This document shows, one piece after another, positions 27,636-35,002 of a stretch of 62,395 nt of DNA. Position 1 is the stretch's first letter; every line of letters starts with the position of its first letter. The notes beneath the pieces were generated by a model. It ran no database searches. It saw only the letters and a program-made list of their open reading frames with translations, and was not told where the DNA came from. The position numbers were made by a program, and so were the translations under genes. The stretch is from Haematobacter massiliensis. GTDB taxonomy: Bacteria > Pseudomonadota > Alphaproteobacteria > Rhodobacterales > Rhodobacteraceae. The DNA lies in contig NZ_JGYG01000016.1 in assembly GCF_000740795.1 (NCBI RefSeq), forward strand, positions 1-62,395. The letters run 5' to 3'.

Positions 27636-27929
27636 GCGTCGCGGCGGAGGGGTATGGGGGTCCAAACTGCGGCTGGAGCCCATGACCGGCGTGATCTCGA
27701 AATGCGACGATCCGGCCACCGCCATCAGAGTGACAAGCAATGGCTCGCCGGGGAAAACAAGATGACACGTCCCGTGTCCTGACCCCTCGCCGCAGAGCGC
27801 ATCCTGTATCAGGGGCTGGGCGTGAAGTGCGTCAGCATGCGTTCCGTGCGGCGATCGTTCTGAATGCGCCAGTCCGAAAAGGATGGCGAGCAGGAAGAAG
27901 CTGCACAGAAGAGCGGTGATCAATCGCAT
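27627..27929 (-). CDS. CutF-like exported leader protein (Cys pair, C-terminal PPP), copy 1
   Basis: Small protein of 100 residues with an N-terminal signal/membrane segment (LITALLCSFFLLAILFGLAHS), a His-rich stretch, a Cys pair in ALCGEGSGHGTCHLVF, and a tail ending TPPPRRVS. Exported N-terminus, Cys metal site and a Pro-rich stall motif just before the stop are the known features of CutF, the extracytoplasmic copper-sensing leader of Rhodobacter. Sequence similarity beyond this layout could not be tested. ATG 27929 is preceded by GCAGGAG. It is followed after 37 bases by ldt copy 1, with an SD-blocking stem. Confidence 0.68.
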   Translation of the reverse strand: MRLITALLCSFFLLAILFGLAHSERSPHGTHADALHAQPLIQDALCGEGSGHGTCHLVFPGEPLLVTLMAVAGSSHFEITPVMGSSRSLDPHTPPPRRVS

Positions 27930-27942
27930 GGCAGGAGCATAG

Positions 27943-27985
27943 CCCCTCTCACGTAAGCACCTACTGATCACATCGGAGTGAGGGG
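27943..27985. promoter_or_regulatory. Hairpin in the leader of the 27929 gene
   Basis: CCCCTCTCAC and GTGAGGGG pair (8 pairs with a two-base bulge) 14-56 bases upstream of the start codon. It could be a 5'UTR structure or a weak transcription barrier in this divergent region. Confidence 0.4.
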
Positions 27986-28058
27986 TTAAATTCCTTGCAG
28001 GATTGGCGAAAACGCAACGCATTCACCTGTTTGTGACCCGGCCGCGATGCAAAGCCGT

Positions 28059-28089
28059 TTGACCTTCCCACGTTGGAAGGAAGCAAGCC
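28059..28089 (+). promoter_or_regulatory. CueR-type operator upstream of ldt copy 2
   Basis: TTGACC at 28059-28064 is followed by the dyad CTTCCCA-CGT-TGGAAGG, the same class as at copA. The -10 at the 19-base position (CAAGCC) is poor, so either a different -10 is used or the site is decayed. Confidence 0.6.
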
Positions 28090-28110
28090 TTCTGCAAAAA
28101 GGAGCAGAAC

Positions 28111-28671
28111 ATGCGATTCACTCGACGGCTTTTTGTTGCCGGAGCACTTGCCGCGCCTTTCGTGACCGGTCGCGCCGCCATCGCGTCGGAAGACACGCAG
28201 GGCCCGGTCCGCAACAACATCTCGGCTTTCCGCACCCACGAGTGGAGGGATCACTTCGATGCTCTGGGGGTCGGGATCATCATCTCCGACACGACAGCCA
28301 AGGTCCTCCAGCATTGGACGAGCGACGGTCAGATGTATCTCTACCCAAGCTCGGTCCCGCTATCGGACGAGCTGACCCGCCGGGGCTATACCGAGGTCGT
28401 CGAGAAACGGGTGAACCCGAGCTGGGCGCCGACACCGTCGATGCGGGAACGCAACCCGGAATGGCCGGCGTTCGTGCCTGGCGGCGACCCGACCAACCCG
28501 CTCGGCACCCGTGCCCTTTACCTGTCGTGGCAATACTACCGCATCCATGGTACACACGACACGCGCAAGATCGGCCGCCGCTCGTCGAACGGCTGCATCG
28601 GGCTCTACAACGAACATATCGAGGAAGTTTTCGACCGGACGCCGGTCGGGACGCAAGTGAAGCTGATCTAG
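28111..28671 (+). CDS. L,D-transpeptidase (YkuD), copy 2
   Basis: Second YkuD transpeptidase, 186 residues. A twin-arginine-like signal (MRFTRRLFVAGALAAPFVTG) is followed by the catalytic domain, with YYRIHGTHDTRKIG (His146) and SSNGCIGLYNEH (Cys162). The Arg after the catalytic Cys region (usually CIRM) is replaced by CIGL, a small departure from copy 1. It is first gene of a long rightward operon behind a CueR-like operator and ends four bases before a CutF-like gene. Confidence 0.92.
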   Translation: MRFTRRLFVAGALAAPFVTGRAAIASEDTQGPVRNNISAFRTHEWRDHFDALGVGIIISDTTAKVLQHWTSDGQMYLYPSSVPLSDELTRRGYTEVVEKRVNPSWAPTPSMRERNPEWPAFVPGGDPTNPLGTRALYLSWQYYRIHGTHDTRKIGRRSSNGCIGLYNEHIEEVFDRTPVGTQVKLI

Positions 28672-28675
28672 CTAG

Positions 28676-29050
28676 ATGAAACGTTCTTCGACCTCACCGA
28701 ACGCACTCAAAGACCTGTTTTCGCACAGGTTGTTGCGGTTCGTATCGATGTGGCTATTGTCCTTGGTCCTGACGCTTGGCCTGGTTCTCGGACAGGCTGC
28801 GGAGGCGGGCTCGGTCGAAGATCATCATCCCGAGACTTCAATCGAGATCGCGAGCAACTTAGGGCAAGAGACCGCGCAGGCACCTGCATGCCACCCGGGC
28901 CTCGCCTGTACTGTTTTCGTGCTGCCCGAGGGGCCGGTCACAGCACTGTCGTTGTCAATCGTGATCACTCTGCGATCGGACCTGACGCAGTCGCAACGCC
29001 GCTTCGGCGGCCCGTCTGTGACCCTGCCTCCCCCCCGAACCCGTATCTGA
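28676..29050 (+). CDS. CutF-like exported leader protein (Cys pair, C-terminal PPP), copy 2
   Basis: A 124-residue protein with a signal segment (SMWLLSLVLTLGLVLGQAAEA), Cys pair ACHPGLACTVFV and tail VTLPPPRTRI, matching the layout of the genes at 27627 and 37810. It lies between ldt copy 2 and the cytochrome operon. The 166-base gap that follows can fold in two ways: GCCTGAC (29123-29129) pairs either with GTCAGGC right after its stop (29053-29059) or with the identical GTCAGGC just before the cytochrome start (29208-29214). This fits a translation-controlled switch. Homology to CutF is by feature order only. Confidence 0.65.
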   Translation: MKRSSTSPNALKDLFSHRLLRFVSMWLLSLVLTLGLVLGQAAEAGSVEDHHPETSIEIASNLGQETAQAPACHPGLACTVFVLPEGPVTALSLSIVITLRSDLTQSQRRFGGPSVTLPPPRTRI

Positions 29051-29052
29051 CA

Positions 29053-29214
29053 GTCAGGCCGGACGTGCGTCTGACGGTTCGATAGGCTCTCCGCAGCTCT
29101 GTCGACAGTTCAATCTCTGTCAGCCTGACACCAGACAGTTGTGCAAGCCTCACGATCCGCCGGAAGGGCGGGTCGCGGGATCGGTCAACAACAAGAAACC
29201 AAGGGCAGTCAGGC
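29053..29214 (+). promoter_or_regulatory. Possible alternative-pairing leader before the cytochrome operon
   Basis: Two identical GTCAGGC sequences (29053-29059 and 29208-29214) compete for one GCCTGAC at 29123-29129. The second copy ends two bases before the start codon at 29217, so its pairing would block initiation. Confidence 0.45.
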
Positions 29215-29216
29215 AG

Positions 29217-29861
29217 ATGAAACCACAATGGACAGGCGCTTTGGCGCTTGCCGCTTCCGCAGTCGCGGCAGTGGCGCTGGCACATAACGGGGCGACGGGT
29301 GTCGTCCTGGAACGGATGAACGGAATGACGGCGATGCGGGACACGGTGGCTGAGCTGGCACCGATGATGCAGGGCACGGTCCCCTACGACACATTCATCG
29401 TGTCAGAGGGTGCGAGCGTCATTGCCGGTCACGCGGGCGAGACGATGCTGTCGCTGTTCCCGGAAGGCAGCCTCGAAGGGGTTACCTACGCCAGGCCGGA
29501 GATCTGGTCCGACTGGCAGGACTTCGCAGCACTTGCCGAGGAATTGAAGACTTACGCTGACGCGCTCGCCGTGGCAGCTCCGAACGGTCTTGAGCCGGCG
29601 CTGCCGCCGCCCGGAGATATGGCCGGGATGGATCACTCGGCGATGGCCATGACCCCGGCACCACAGGGAGATGAGGGCTTCACGATAGCGGAATTGATGG
29701 GCTACGGCGAAAGGCCCCCGGAGGTCCAGGTTTCGCGCGGCACATCGGACCCGGCGACGCTGGCGTTTGATCTGACGACGCTGGCGGCAGACGACCTCTT
29801 CACCCGGATCAGCGCCACCTGTTCGTCCTGCCATTCGCAATTTCGCGCCGGTCGGAACTGA
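29217..29861 (+). CDS. Cytochrome c' -like (class II) protein with Met/His tag
   Basis: Exported protein of 214 residues with signal MKPQWTGALALAASAVAAVALA. The single heme site is at the C-terminus (ATCSSCHSQFRAG), the class II/c556 arrangement, after four predicted helices. An insertion at residues about 120-145 carries PPPGDMAGMDHSAMAM, the same MAGMDHxxM tag seen in four other proteins here. It probably acts in periplasmic electron transfer or copper redox handling. It ends two bases before the next cytochrome. Confidence 0.88.
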   Translation: MKPQWTGALALAASAVAAVALAHNGATGVVLERMNGMTAMRDTVAELAPMMQGTVPYDTFIVSEGASVIAGHAGETMLSLFPEGSLEGVTYARPEIWSDWQDFAALAEELKTYADALAVAAPNGLEPALPPPGDMAGMDHSAMAMTPAPQGDEGFTIAELMGYGERPPEVQVSRGTSDPATLAFDLTTLAADDLFTRISATCSSCHSQFRAGRN

Positions 29862-29863
29862 CG

Positions 29864-30847
29864 ATGCGGGGCTTGATCCGCTTTTCGGTGATCGTCCCGG
29901 TCGTTGTGGCCGGGTTCGGTGCCGGGGTTCTGGCGCTTTGGCCCATCGGCGCGCCCGAGCCCGCCGCGTTCCCGCCCGGGGATGCAGAGCGCGGCGCCTA
30001 TCTGGCCCGCGCCAGCGGCTGCGTGTCCTGTCACACCAACGCGGCAGCCAAAGGACCGGCGCTCGCCGGAGGCGCGCCGCTCGACACGCCCTTCGGTACC
30101 TTTGTGCCCCCGAACATCACCCCGCACACCACTGCGGGGATCGGCGACTGGACCATTCAGGATTTCGCCAAAGCTGTCCGCCAGGGGGTTTCGCCCGAGG
30201 GTGACCCCTACTATCCCGTGTTCACATATTCCTTCTACGCAGGCTTCACGGATCAGGAGATCGCCGACCTGTGGGAGGCGTTCCGCACCGTTCCGCCGGT
30301 TGCGGATGCTGCCCCCGCGCATGATGTGGGATTTCCGTTCAGTTTCCGCTCTGGGCTGAAGCTCTGGCGCGCCGCCTACCTCGACGCGCCGGATACCGAT
30401 GCGCTGATGGGCACATCATCGCCGTGGAACCGCGGGCGTTTGCTGGTCGAAGGGGCGGCGCATTGTGCGGCCTGTCATACCGGCCGAACGCTTGCGGGCG
30501 GCCTTGACGAATCCGCCCGGTTCGCTGGAAACGACAGCCTTCCCGGTGGCAGCAAGGCACCGTCGATCCTGACAGCCGATCTTCTGGAAGGCGGCTGGAC
30601 GGTCGCGAACCTCGCCTATGCGCTCCAGTCGGGGCTGCTGCCCAACGGGGACGCTTTCGGCGGCAGCATGGCGGAGGTCGTGGCTGAGGGCACCTCGTAC
30701 CTCACCGACGCCGACCGCGAGGCCATCGCAACCTACCTGCTCGACCCCGACGGCAGCGGGGACATCCCGGAACCTGCGCCTCCTGCCATGGAGACCCCGA
30801 TGGCGGGGATGGACCACTCGCAAATGGAGATGGGCAATGAGAACTAG
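29864..30847 (+). CDS. Diheme cytochrome c
   Basis: Exported or membrane-anchored cytochrome of 327 residues. N-terminal anchor LIRFSVIVPVVVAGFGAGVLALWP; heme sites ASGCVSCHTNAAAKG and AAHCAACHTGRTLAGG; PFGTFVPPNITPHTTAGIGDW is typical of alcohol-dehydrogenase-type cytochrome subunits. The C-terminus ends in MAGMDHSQMEMGNEN, a Met/His copper tag. Overlaps the next gene by eleven bases. It may deliver electrons from a periplasmic copper oxidation step. Confidence 0.9.
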   Translation: MRGLIRFSVIVPVVVAGFGAGVLALWPIGAPEPAAFPPGDAERGAYLARASGCVSCHTNAAAKGPALAGGAPLDTPFGTFVPPNITPHTTAGIGDWTIQDFAKAVRQGVSPEGDPYYPVFTYSFYAGFTDQEIADLWEAFRTVPPVADAAPAHDVGFPFSFRSGLKLWRAAYLDAPDTDALMGTSSPWNRGRLLVEGAAHCAACHTGRTLAGGLDESARFAGNDSLPGGSKAPSILTADLLEGGWTVANLAYALQSGLLPNGDAFGGSMAEVVAEGTSYLTDADREAIATYLLDPDGSGDIPEPAPPAMETPMAGMDHSQMEMGNEN

Positions 30848-31265
30848 AGTGCTCGCTGTGACGCTTGCTCTGGGCGTCTTTGCCCTTGTAGCCGCGTTCA
30901 TCTGGGCGACGGTGGGCACGCTCGATCCGCGAGACACCGTTGCGGATCGGGACGTGCCGACGGCCGAAGTGTCGGAAGTCCTTCCGGATGGTCGGATCGA
31001 CGTCCAGGTCTATGCGCTCGGTAACCGGGACGTCCGCCTCGAGATCCAGTTCACACCGAATGGAGATGCTGTCGAAACGGCGGCCATGCGACCCGACGTG
31101 AACTTCGCGATGGTCGAGATGCACATGGACGGTTTTGATCCGCCGCTTCAACTGATCGAGGCCGGGGCCTGGAGGGCGAACCTGAAGTTGCCGATGGCCG
31201 GGCGATGGGTGGTCAGCGTTGGTTTTGGCGAGGATCGTGCAGAGGTTGAATTTGATGCGGAGTGA
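30837..31265 (+). CDS. FixH/YtkA-like membrane-anchored protein
   Basis: One N-terminal membrane segment (VLAVTLALGVFALVAAFIWATVG) and a periplasmic beta-rich domain in 142 residues. FAMVEMHMDGFDPPLQLIEAG and WRANLKLPMAGRWVVSVGF resemble the FixH/YtkA fold; the Met-rich MVEMHM could bind copper. ATG 30837 lies inside the end of the cytochrome gene, so the genes are coupled. It belongs to the 28111-34898 operon. Confidence 0.7.
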   Translation: MRTRVLAVTLALGVFALVAAFIWATVGTLDPRDTVADRDVPTAEVSEVLPDGRIDVQVYALGNRDVRLEIQFTPNGDAVETAAMRPDVNFAMVEMHMDGFDPPLQLIEAGAWRANLKLPMAGRWVVSVGFGEDRAEVEFDAE

Positions 31266-31746
31266 CGGACTGACACAGCAGGCACAGCACAATGATACCC
31301 TGCGCAGAAGTCTTCGCGGCACCGCAGTCGGTATCGCACTGTTCGCAGTCCTCGGGACGGTGACCGCAGTCTGGGCTAACCCGCTGTTCGTCCGCATGAC
31401 CCCGGTTGGTCCGTGGGAGTTCGGGGCCACCGTCCTGACGGCACTCTTGGCTGGAGTGACAGTCACGCTCTGGGTTCCCCGATGCCGGCTGCGGACATCC
31501 GGGGCAGGCGGTCTTGCGAGCTTCCTCGGGATCGCCTGTCCGACCTGCAACAAGGTGCTGATGCTGATCTTCGGTGGTCCGGCGCTGCTTGCATGGTTCG
31601 ATCCCGTCCGGCCCTGGCTCGCGGTAGCCGGGGTCATCGTCATGGGCTATGCTGCCTTTCGCACCTGGCGCGCGTTTCGCGAGTCCCGATCTGACCTTCA
31701 CATTGTCGGCGGCGTTGAAACTCCCATGACGGGAGGCCCGCAGTGA
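31255..31746 (+). CDS. Small membrane protein with CPTCN motif, unknown
   Basis: I do not recognise the family. Of 163 residues, four hydrophobic segments are visible (GTAVGIALFAVLGTVTAVWA, WEFGATVLTALLAGVTVTLWV, ASFLGIACPTCNKVLMLIFGGPALLAWF, LAVAGVIVMGYAAFRTW). The motif ACPTCNK sits inside or at the edge of the third segment, as in thiol or metal relay proteins. ATG 31255 overlaps the previous stop by eleven bases and its own stop overlaps the next GTG. By position it could pass electrons or metal between the cytochromes and the heme membrane protein. Confidence 0.6.
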   Translation: MRSDGLTQQAQHNDTLRRSLRGTAVGIALFAVLGTVTAVWANPLFVRMTPVGPWEFGATVLTALLAGVTVTLWVPRCRLRTSGAGGLASFLGIACPTCNKVLMLIFGGPALLAWFDPVRPWLAVAGVIVMGYAAFRTWRAFRESRSDLHIVGGVETPMTGGPQ

Positions 31747-32486
31747 CAGCGTCAACTGGTTTGCGGTCAGCGATGCGTGGGCTGGCCCGGAAAACGCTGG
31801 TCCGGCACACGCTCGTGGCCATTCTTGCGATGGGGCTCGTGCTGGGCTTTGCGGCAGTTCATGCCCAATTTAGCCCGATGCACCGCTGGAACCGCGCCTT
31901 CGGGGATGCTTCGCTGGTGCTGATCGCACTGTCGATGGCCTTCGGGCCGCTGACCCGCTTCCTACGCGCGGCGGTTCCGCTGCTGCCGTTCCGGCGTGAG
32001 ATGGGTATCCATGCTTGCCTTCTGGTGATCGTCCACGCGGCAATCATTCTCGTCGGCTGGGTCGAATGGGATCTGATGCGGCTGTTCGGGTTCGAATGGC
32101 ATCCCGACCTCTTGGCCTATGTCATGTTCCAGCATGGTTTCGGGCTTGCCAACGTCATCGGGATCGCGGCCCTCGTCCTCGCAGTTCTGCTTGCCGCTAC
32201 GTCGAGCGATTTCGCGATGCGGCGTCTGGGGCTGTCCGGCTGGAAGTTCTTGCAGATGGGCGTCCTGCCGATGTGGTGGCTGACCGTCGCCCACGTCGCC
32301 TACTTCCTCTTCATGCATTTCCTGAGCTTCCACCAGGCAACGCCACCGCCGAATCCGCTACAGCTCTGGTTCGTCGGGTTGGTAGTTCTAGTCCTTGGTC
32401 TGCGCGCGGCGGCTTACCTGAAGACCATCCGCGCCAAGGCCCCGTCCGAACTGCCGGGAGAGGAGGCAAGCCATGCGCCGATCTGA
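31743..32486 (+). CDS. Ferric-reductase-like heme membrane protein (YedZ/MsrQ type)
   Basis: Integral membrane protein of 247 residues with six hydrophobic segments and well-placed His residues for b-heme (PMHRW, MGIHACLLVIVHAAIIL, MFQHGFGLANVIG, TVAHVAYFLFMHFLSFHQ). The family includes MsrQ and ferric reductase domains that move electrons from quinol or flavin to the periplasm. It starts with GTG 31743 overlapping the previous stop (GTGA) and runs 14 bases into mrdA. Confidence 0.8.
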   Translation: MTASTGLRSAMRGLARKTLVRHTLVAILAMGLVLGFAAVHAQFSPMHRWNRAFGDASLVLIALSMAFGPLTRFLRAAVPLLPFRREMGIHACLLVIVHAAIILVGWVEWDLMRLFGFEWHPDLLAYVMFQHGFGLANVIGIAALVLAVLLAATSSDFAMRRLGLSGWKFLQMGVLPMWWLTVAHVAYFLFMHFLSFHQATPPPNPLQLWFVGLVVLVLGLRAAAYLKTIRAKAPSELPGEEASHAPI

Positions 32487-34425
32487 ACGCGAACTCGCTC
32501 ATGCGGCAAGGAAGACGACCCGGCGGTCCCTCCTGCTGGGTGGGGCGATGTCCTCGGTGGTCAGTGTTCTCGGCTTCCGGATGTGGCAACTGGGCGTCCG
32601 CGATGCCGAACAATACTACCTGCTGGCCGAAGAAAACCGGATCAGCCTGCGGCTGATACGTCCTGACAGGGGGCGCATCTTTGACCGTGCTGGGAAGGTC
32701 ATTGCGGATAACGAACAGGCCTACCGCATCACGCTCGTGCGGGAGGAAGCACGGGATGTCGAAGATGTCCTCGAGAAGCTGCGTCTACTCCTTGGTTTAG
32801 ACGAGGAAACACTGACCAAGGTCCGCGAGCAGACGGCCCGTGTGCGGGCTTTCGTTCCGATTACGGTAAAGGACCGGGTCACCTGGGACGAGCTTTCCAT
32901 CGTGGCCTTGAACTCCCCCGTGCTTCCGGGCGTTCACCCCGAGATGGTCCTGTCCCGTGTTTATCCTTTCGGGCCCGATTTCGCCCATCAGGTCGGCTAT
33001 GTGGGACCGGTCAGCGACAACGATCTGGAAAACGAGGCTGCCGACAATGAGCCACTGCTCCGCCTTCCCGATTTTGAAATCGGGAAGACCGGGGTCGAGC
33101 GCAGCCATGAACGCGCCCTGCGCGGCCTGCCGGGAACCCAGCGGGTTGAGGTCAATGTCTCCGGTCGCACGATGCGCGAGCTGGCGCTCGACCCTGCTAC
33201 CTCGGGCCCCGACATGCAGGTCACCCTCGACCACCACCTTCAGAACTTCATGCGCGTCCGCCTTGAAGGGCAAAGTGCCGCCGCGATCGTGATGGACGTG
33301 ACGAGCGGCGATCTTCTTGGCTGCACCTCGGCGCCGTCCTTCGATCCGAACCTCTTCGTCCGCGGGATTTCCAGCCGCGACTACGGCGCGCTCCGCGACA
33401 GCGAATTCCGCCCGCTCTCCGACAAGACGGTGCAGGGGGCCTATCCGCCGGGATCGACGATCAAGATGTCGAATGCGCTGGCCGCGCTGGAAACCGGGCT
33501 GATGGACCCGGAAGAGACTGTCGCCTGCAATGGCTATGTCGAGATCTCCGGCCGCAGGTTCCACTGCTGGAAGCGCGGTGGTCATGGCCGAGTGAACATG
33601 GTCGGCGCGCTGCGCGAGTCCTGCGACGTATACTTCTATGAGGTCGCGCAGCGCATCGGCATCGACGGTATCTTCGCGATGAACGACCGGCTGGGGCTTG
33701 GCCAGAAGTACGACCTTCCGCTGTCCGGCATGGCGCATGGCAACAACCCGTCGCGCGCTTGGAAGCAGGAAAGGTATGGGCAGGACTGGCTGATAGGGGA
33801 CACCATCAATGCCTCAATCGGCCAGGGCTTCACGCTCGCCTCGCCGATCCAGCTTGCTACCATGACGGCGCGACTGGCGTCGGGGACCGCCGTTCTGCCG
33901 CGTCTGGTGCGGCCGTTTGGCGGGCAGGACCAAGACAATCCTGATCCGGCCCCACTCGGTCTGTCGGCCGAAGCACTGGCCATCGTGCGACAGGGCATGT
34001 TCGAGGTCTCGAACCACGAGCGCGGGACGGCCTATGCCTCGCGCATCGCCGATCCGGCGCAGGCGATGGCGGGCAAGACTGGAACGAGCCAGGTCTTCTC
34101 TATCACCGCAGCTGAGCGGGCCGCAGGCGTCCGTTCGCAGGACGAGCTGCCGTGGAACCGTCGAGATCACGGGCTGTTCGTGGCCTTCGCACCGTATGAT
34201 GCGCCCCGCTTTGCCGTCACGGTCGTGGTGGAGCACGGTGGCGGCGGGTCAACGGCCGCCGCGCCAATTGCGCGCGACATCATGCTGTTTGCGCAGCATG
34301 GCGGCTTGCCCCCCGAGGACGCCTATCCGACATCGCAGAGGGCGCGCGTGCGGGAGGACCTGGCTCTCTTGTCCGAACGCATCCTGCCGCCGGACGGCAC
34401 GACGGCTACGGTGAGCCGGACATGA
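32473..34425 (+). CDS. mrdA: Penicillin-binding protein 2 (peptidoglycan D,D-transpeptidase)
   Basis: Elongation-specific transpeptidase of 650 residues. The N-terminal membrane segment includes SLLLGGAMSSVVSVLGFRMWQL, followed by RPDRGRIFDRAGKVIADN and the dimerisation domain. The active-site motifs are present: STIK (Ser328) in YPPGSTIKM, ESCDVYF as the SxN-like motif (Cys-Asp in place of the usual Asn), and AGKTGTSQ (Lys535-Gly537). It is complete and therefore probably active. It sits inside a cytochrome operon rather than beside rodA; no RodA gene is in the window. Confidence 0.93.
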   Translation: MRRSERELAHAARKTTRRSLLLGGAMSSVVSVLGFRMWQLGVRDAEQYYLLAEENRISLRLIRPDRGRIFDRAGKVIADNEQAYRITLVREEARDVEDVLEKLRLLLGLDEETLTKVREQTARVRAFVPITVKDRVTWDELSIVALNSPVLPGVHPEMVLSRVYPFGPDFAHQVGYVGPVSDNDLENEAADNEPLLRLPDFEIGKTGVERSHERALRGLPGTQRVEVNVSGRTMRELALDPATSGPDMQVTLDHHLQNFMRVRLEGQSAAAIVMDVTSGDLLGCTSAPSFDPNLFVRGISSRDYGALRDSEFRPLSDKTVQGAYPPGSTIKMSNALAALETGLMDPEETVACNGYVEISGRRFHCWKRGGHGRVNMVGALRESCDVYFYEVAQRIGIDGIFAMNDRLGLGQKYDLPLSGMAHGNNPSRAWKQERYGQDWLIGDTINASIGQGFTLASPIQLATMTARLASGTAVLPRLVRPFGGQDQDNPDPAPLGLSAEALAIVRQGMFEVSNHERGTAYASRIADPAQAMAGKTGTSQVFSITAAERAAGVRSQDELPWNRRDHGLFVAFAPYDAPRFAVTVVVEHGGGGSTAAAPIARDIMLFAQHGGLPPEDAYPTSQRARVREDLALLSERILPPDGTTATVSRT

Positions 34426-34898
34426 TGCACTGGCTCAGAAGGGCGTGCTCCCTTAGCGTTCTCGGAGTCGCCGTCGCCGCAACCCCCTTTGTACTTTCGT
34501 CGGTTCCAGCCCGTGCGTTTTTTCACGACACGCCCGACATCGAAGGTGGGCGTGCCATTTACGCGGCCAGATGCGCCTCCTGCCACGGTGCCAATCTGGA
34601 AGGGCAGCCGGACTGGCAGTCGGCGAGGGAGGACGGCACCTATCCCGCGCCGCCCCACGACGAAACCGGCCACACCTGGCATCATGGGGACGCGATGCTG
34701 CGGGACTACATCCGCCGCGGGGGGCAGGCGGTGCTGGACGATATGGGGGTCGACTTCACCTCCGGCATGCCTGGGTTTGGCGACGAGCTGACCGAAGACG
34801 ACATCGAAGCCGTCCTCGCCTATATCCGGTCAACCTGGCCCGACCGCATCCGCGCCGCGCAGGCTGAACGTAGCCAGTTGGAAGCAGGTTCGCCTTGA
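34422..34898 (+). CDS. Monoheme cytochrome c
   Basis: Exported class I cytochrome of 158 residues. Signal ACSLSVLGVAVAATPFVLSSVPARA; heme site AARCASCHGANLEG; axial Met likely in FTSGMPGFGDELTEDDIEAVLAYIRS. The start overlaps the mrdA stop (ATGA). It is the last gene of the 28111-34898 operon. Confidence 0.9.
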   Translation: MMHWLRRACSLSVLGVAVAATPFVLSSVPARAFFHDTPDIEGGRAIYAARCASCHGANLEGQPDWQSAREDGTYPAPPHDETGHTWHHGDAMLRDYIRRGGQAVLDDMGVDFTSGMPGFGDELTEDDIEAVLAYIRSTWPDRIRAAQAERSQLEAGSP

Positions 34899-34934
34899 AG
34901 CCGCAAGCAGGTCCGCCGACCTCCCGATTTCCGC

Positions 34935-34965
34935 TTGCCTCTCTAGGAACTAGAGGGTGCAGACC
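34935..34965 (+). promoter_or_regulatory. MerR-type promoter upstream of dsbA copy 2
   Basis: TTGCCT, a 19-base spacer with the perfect dyad CTCTAG-GAA-CTAGAG (34941-34955), then CAGACC. The dyad is the same as in the zntA promoter, so the CadR/PbrR-type regulator at 55601 probably acts here. Confidence 0.75.
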
Positions 34966-35002
34966 GCCTGAAACTCTTTATCCGTCACACAAGGCACTTC
35001 TC

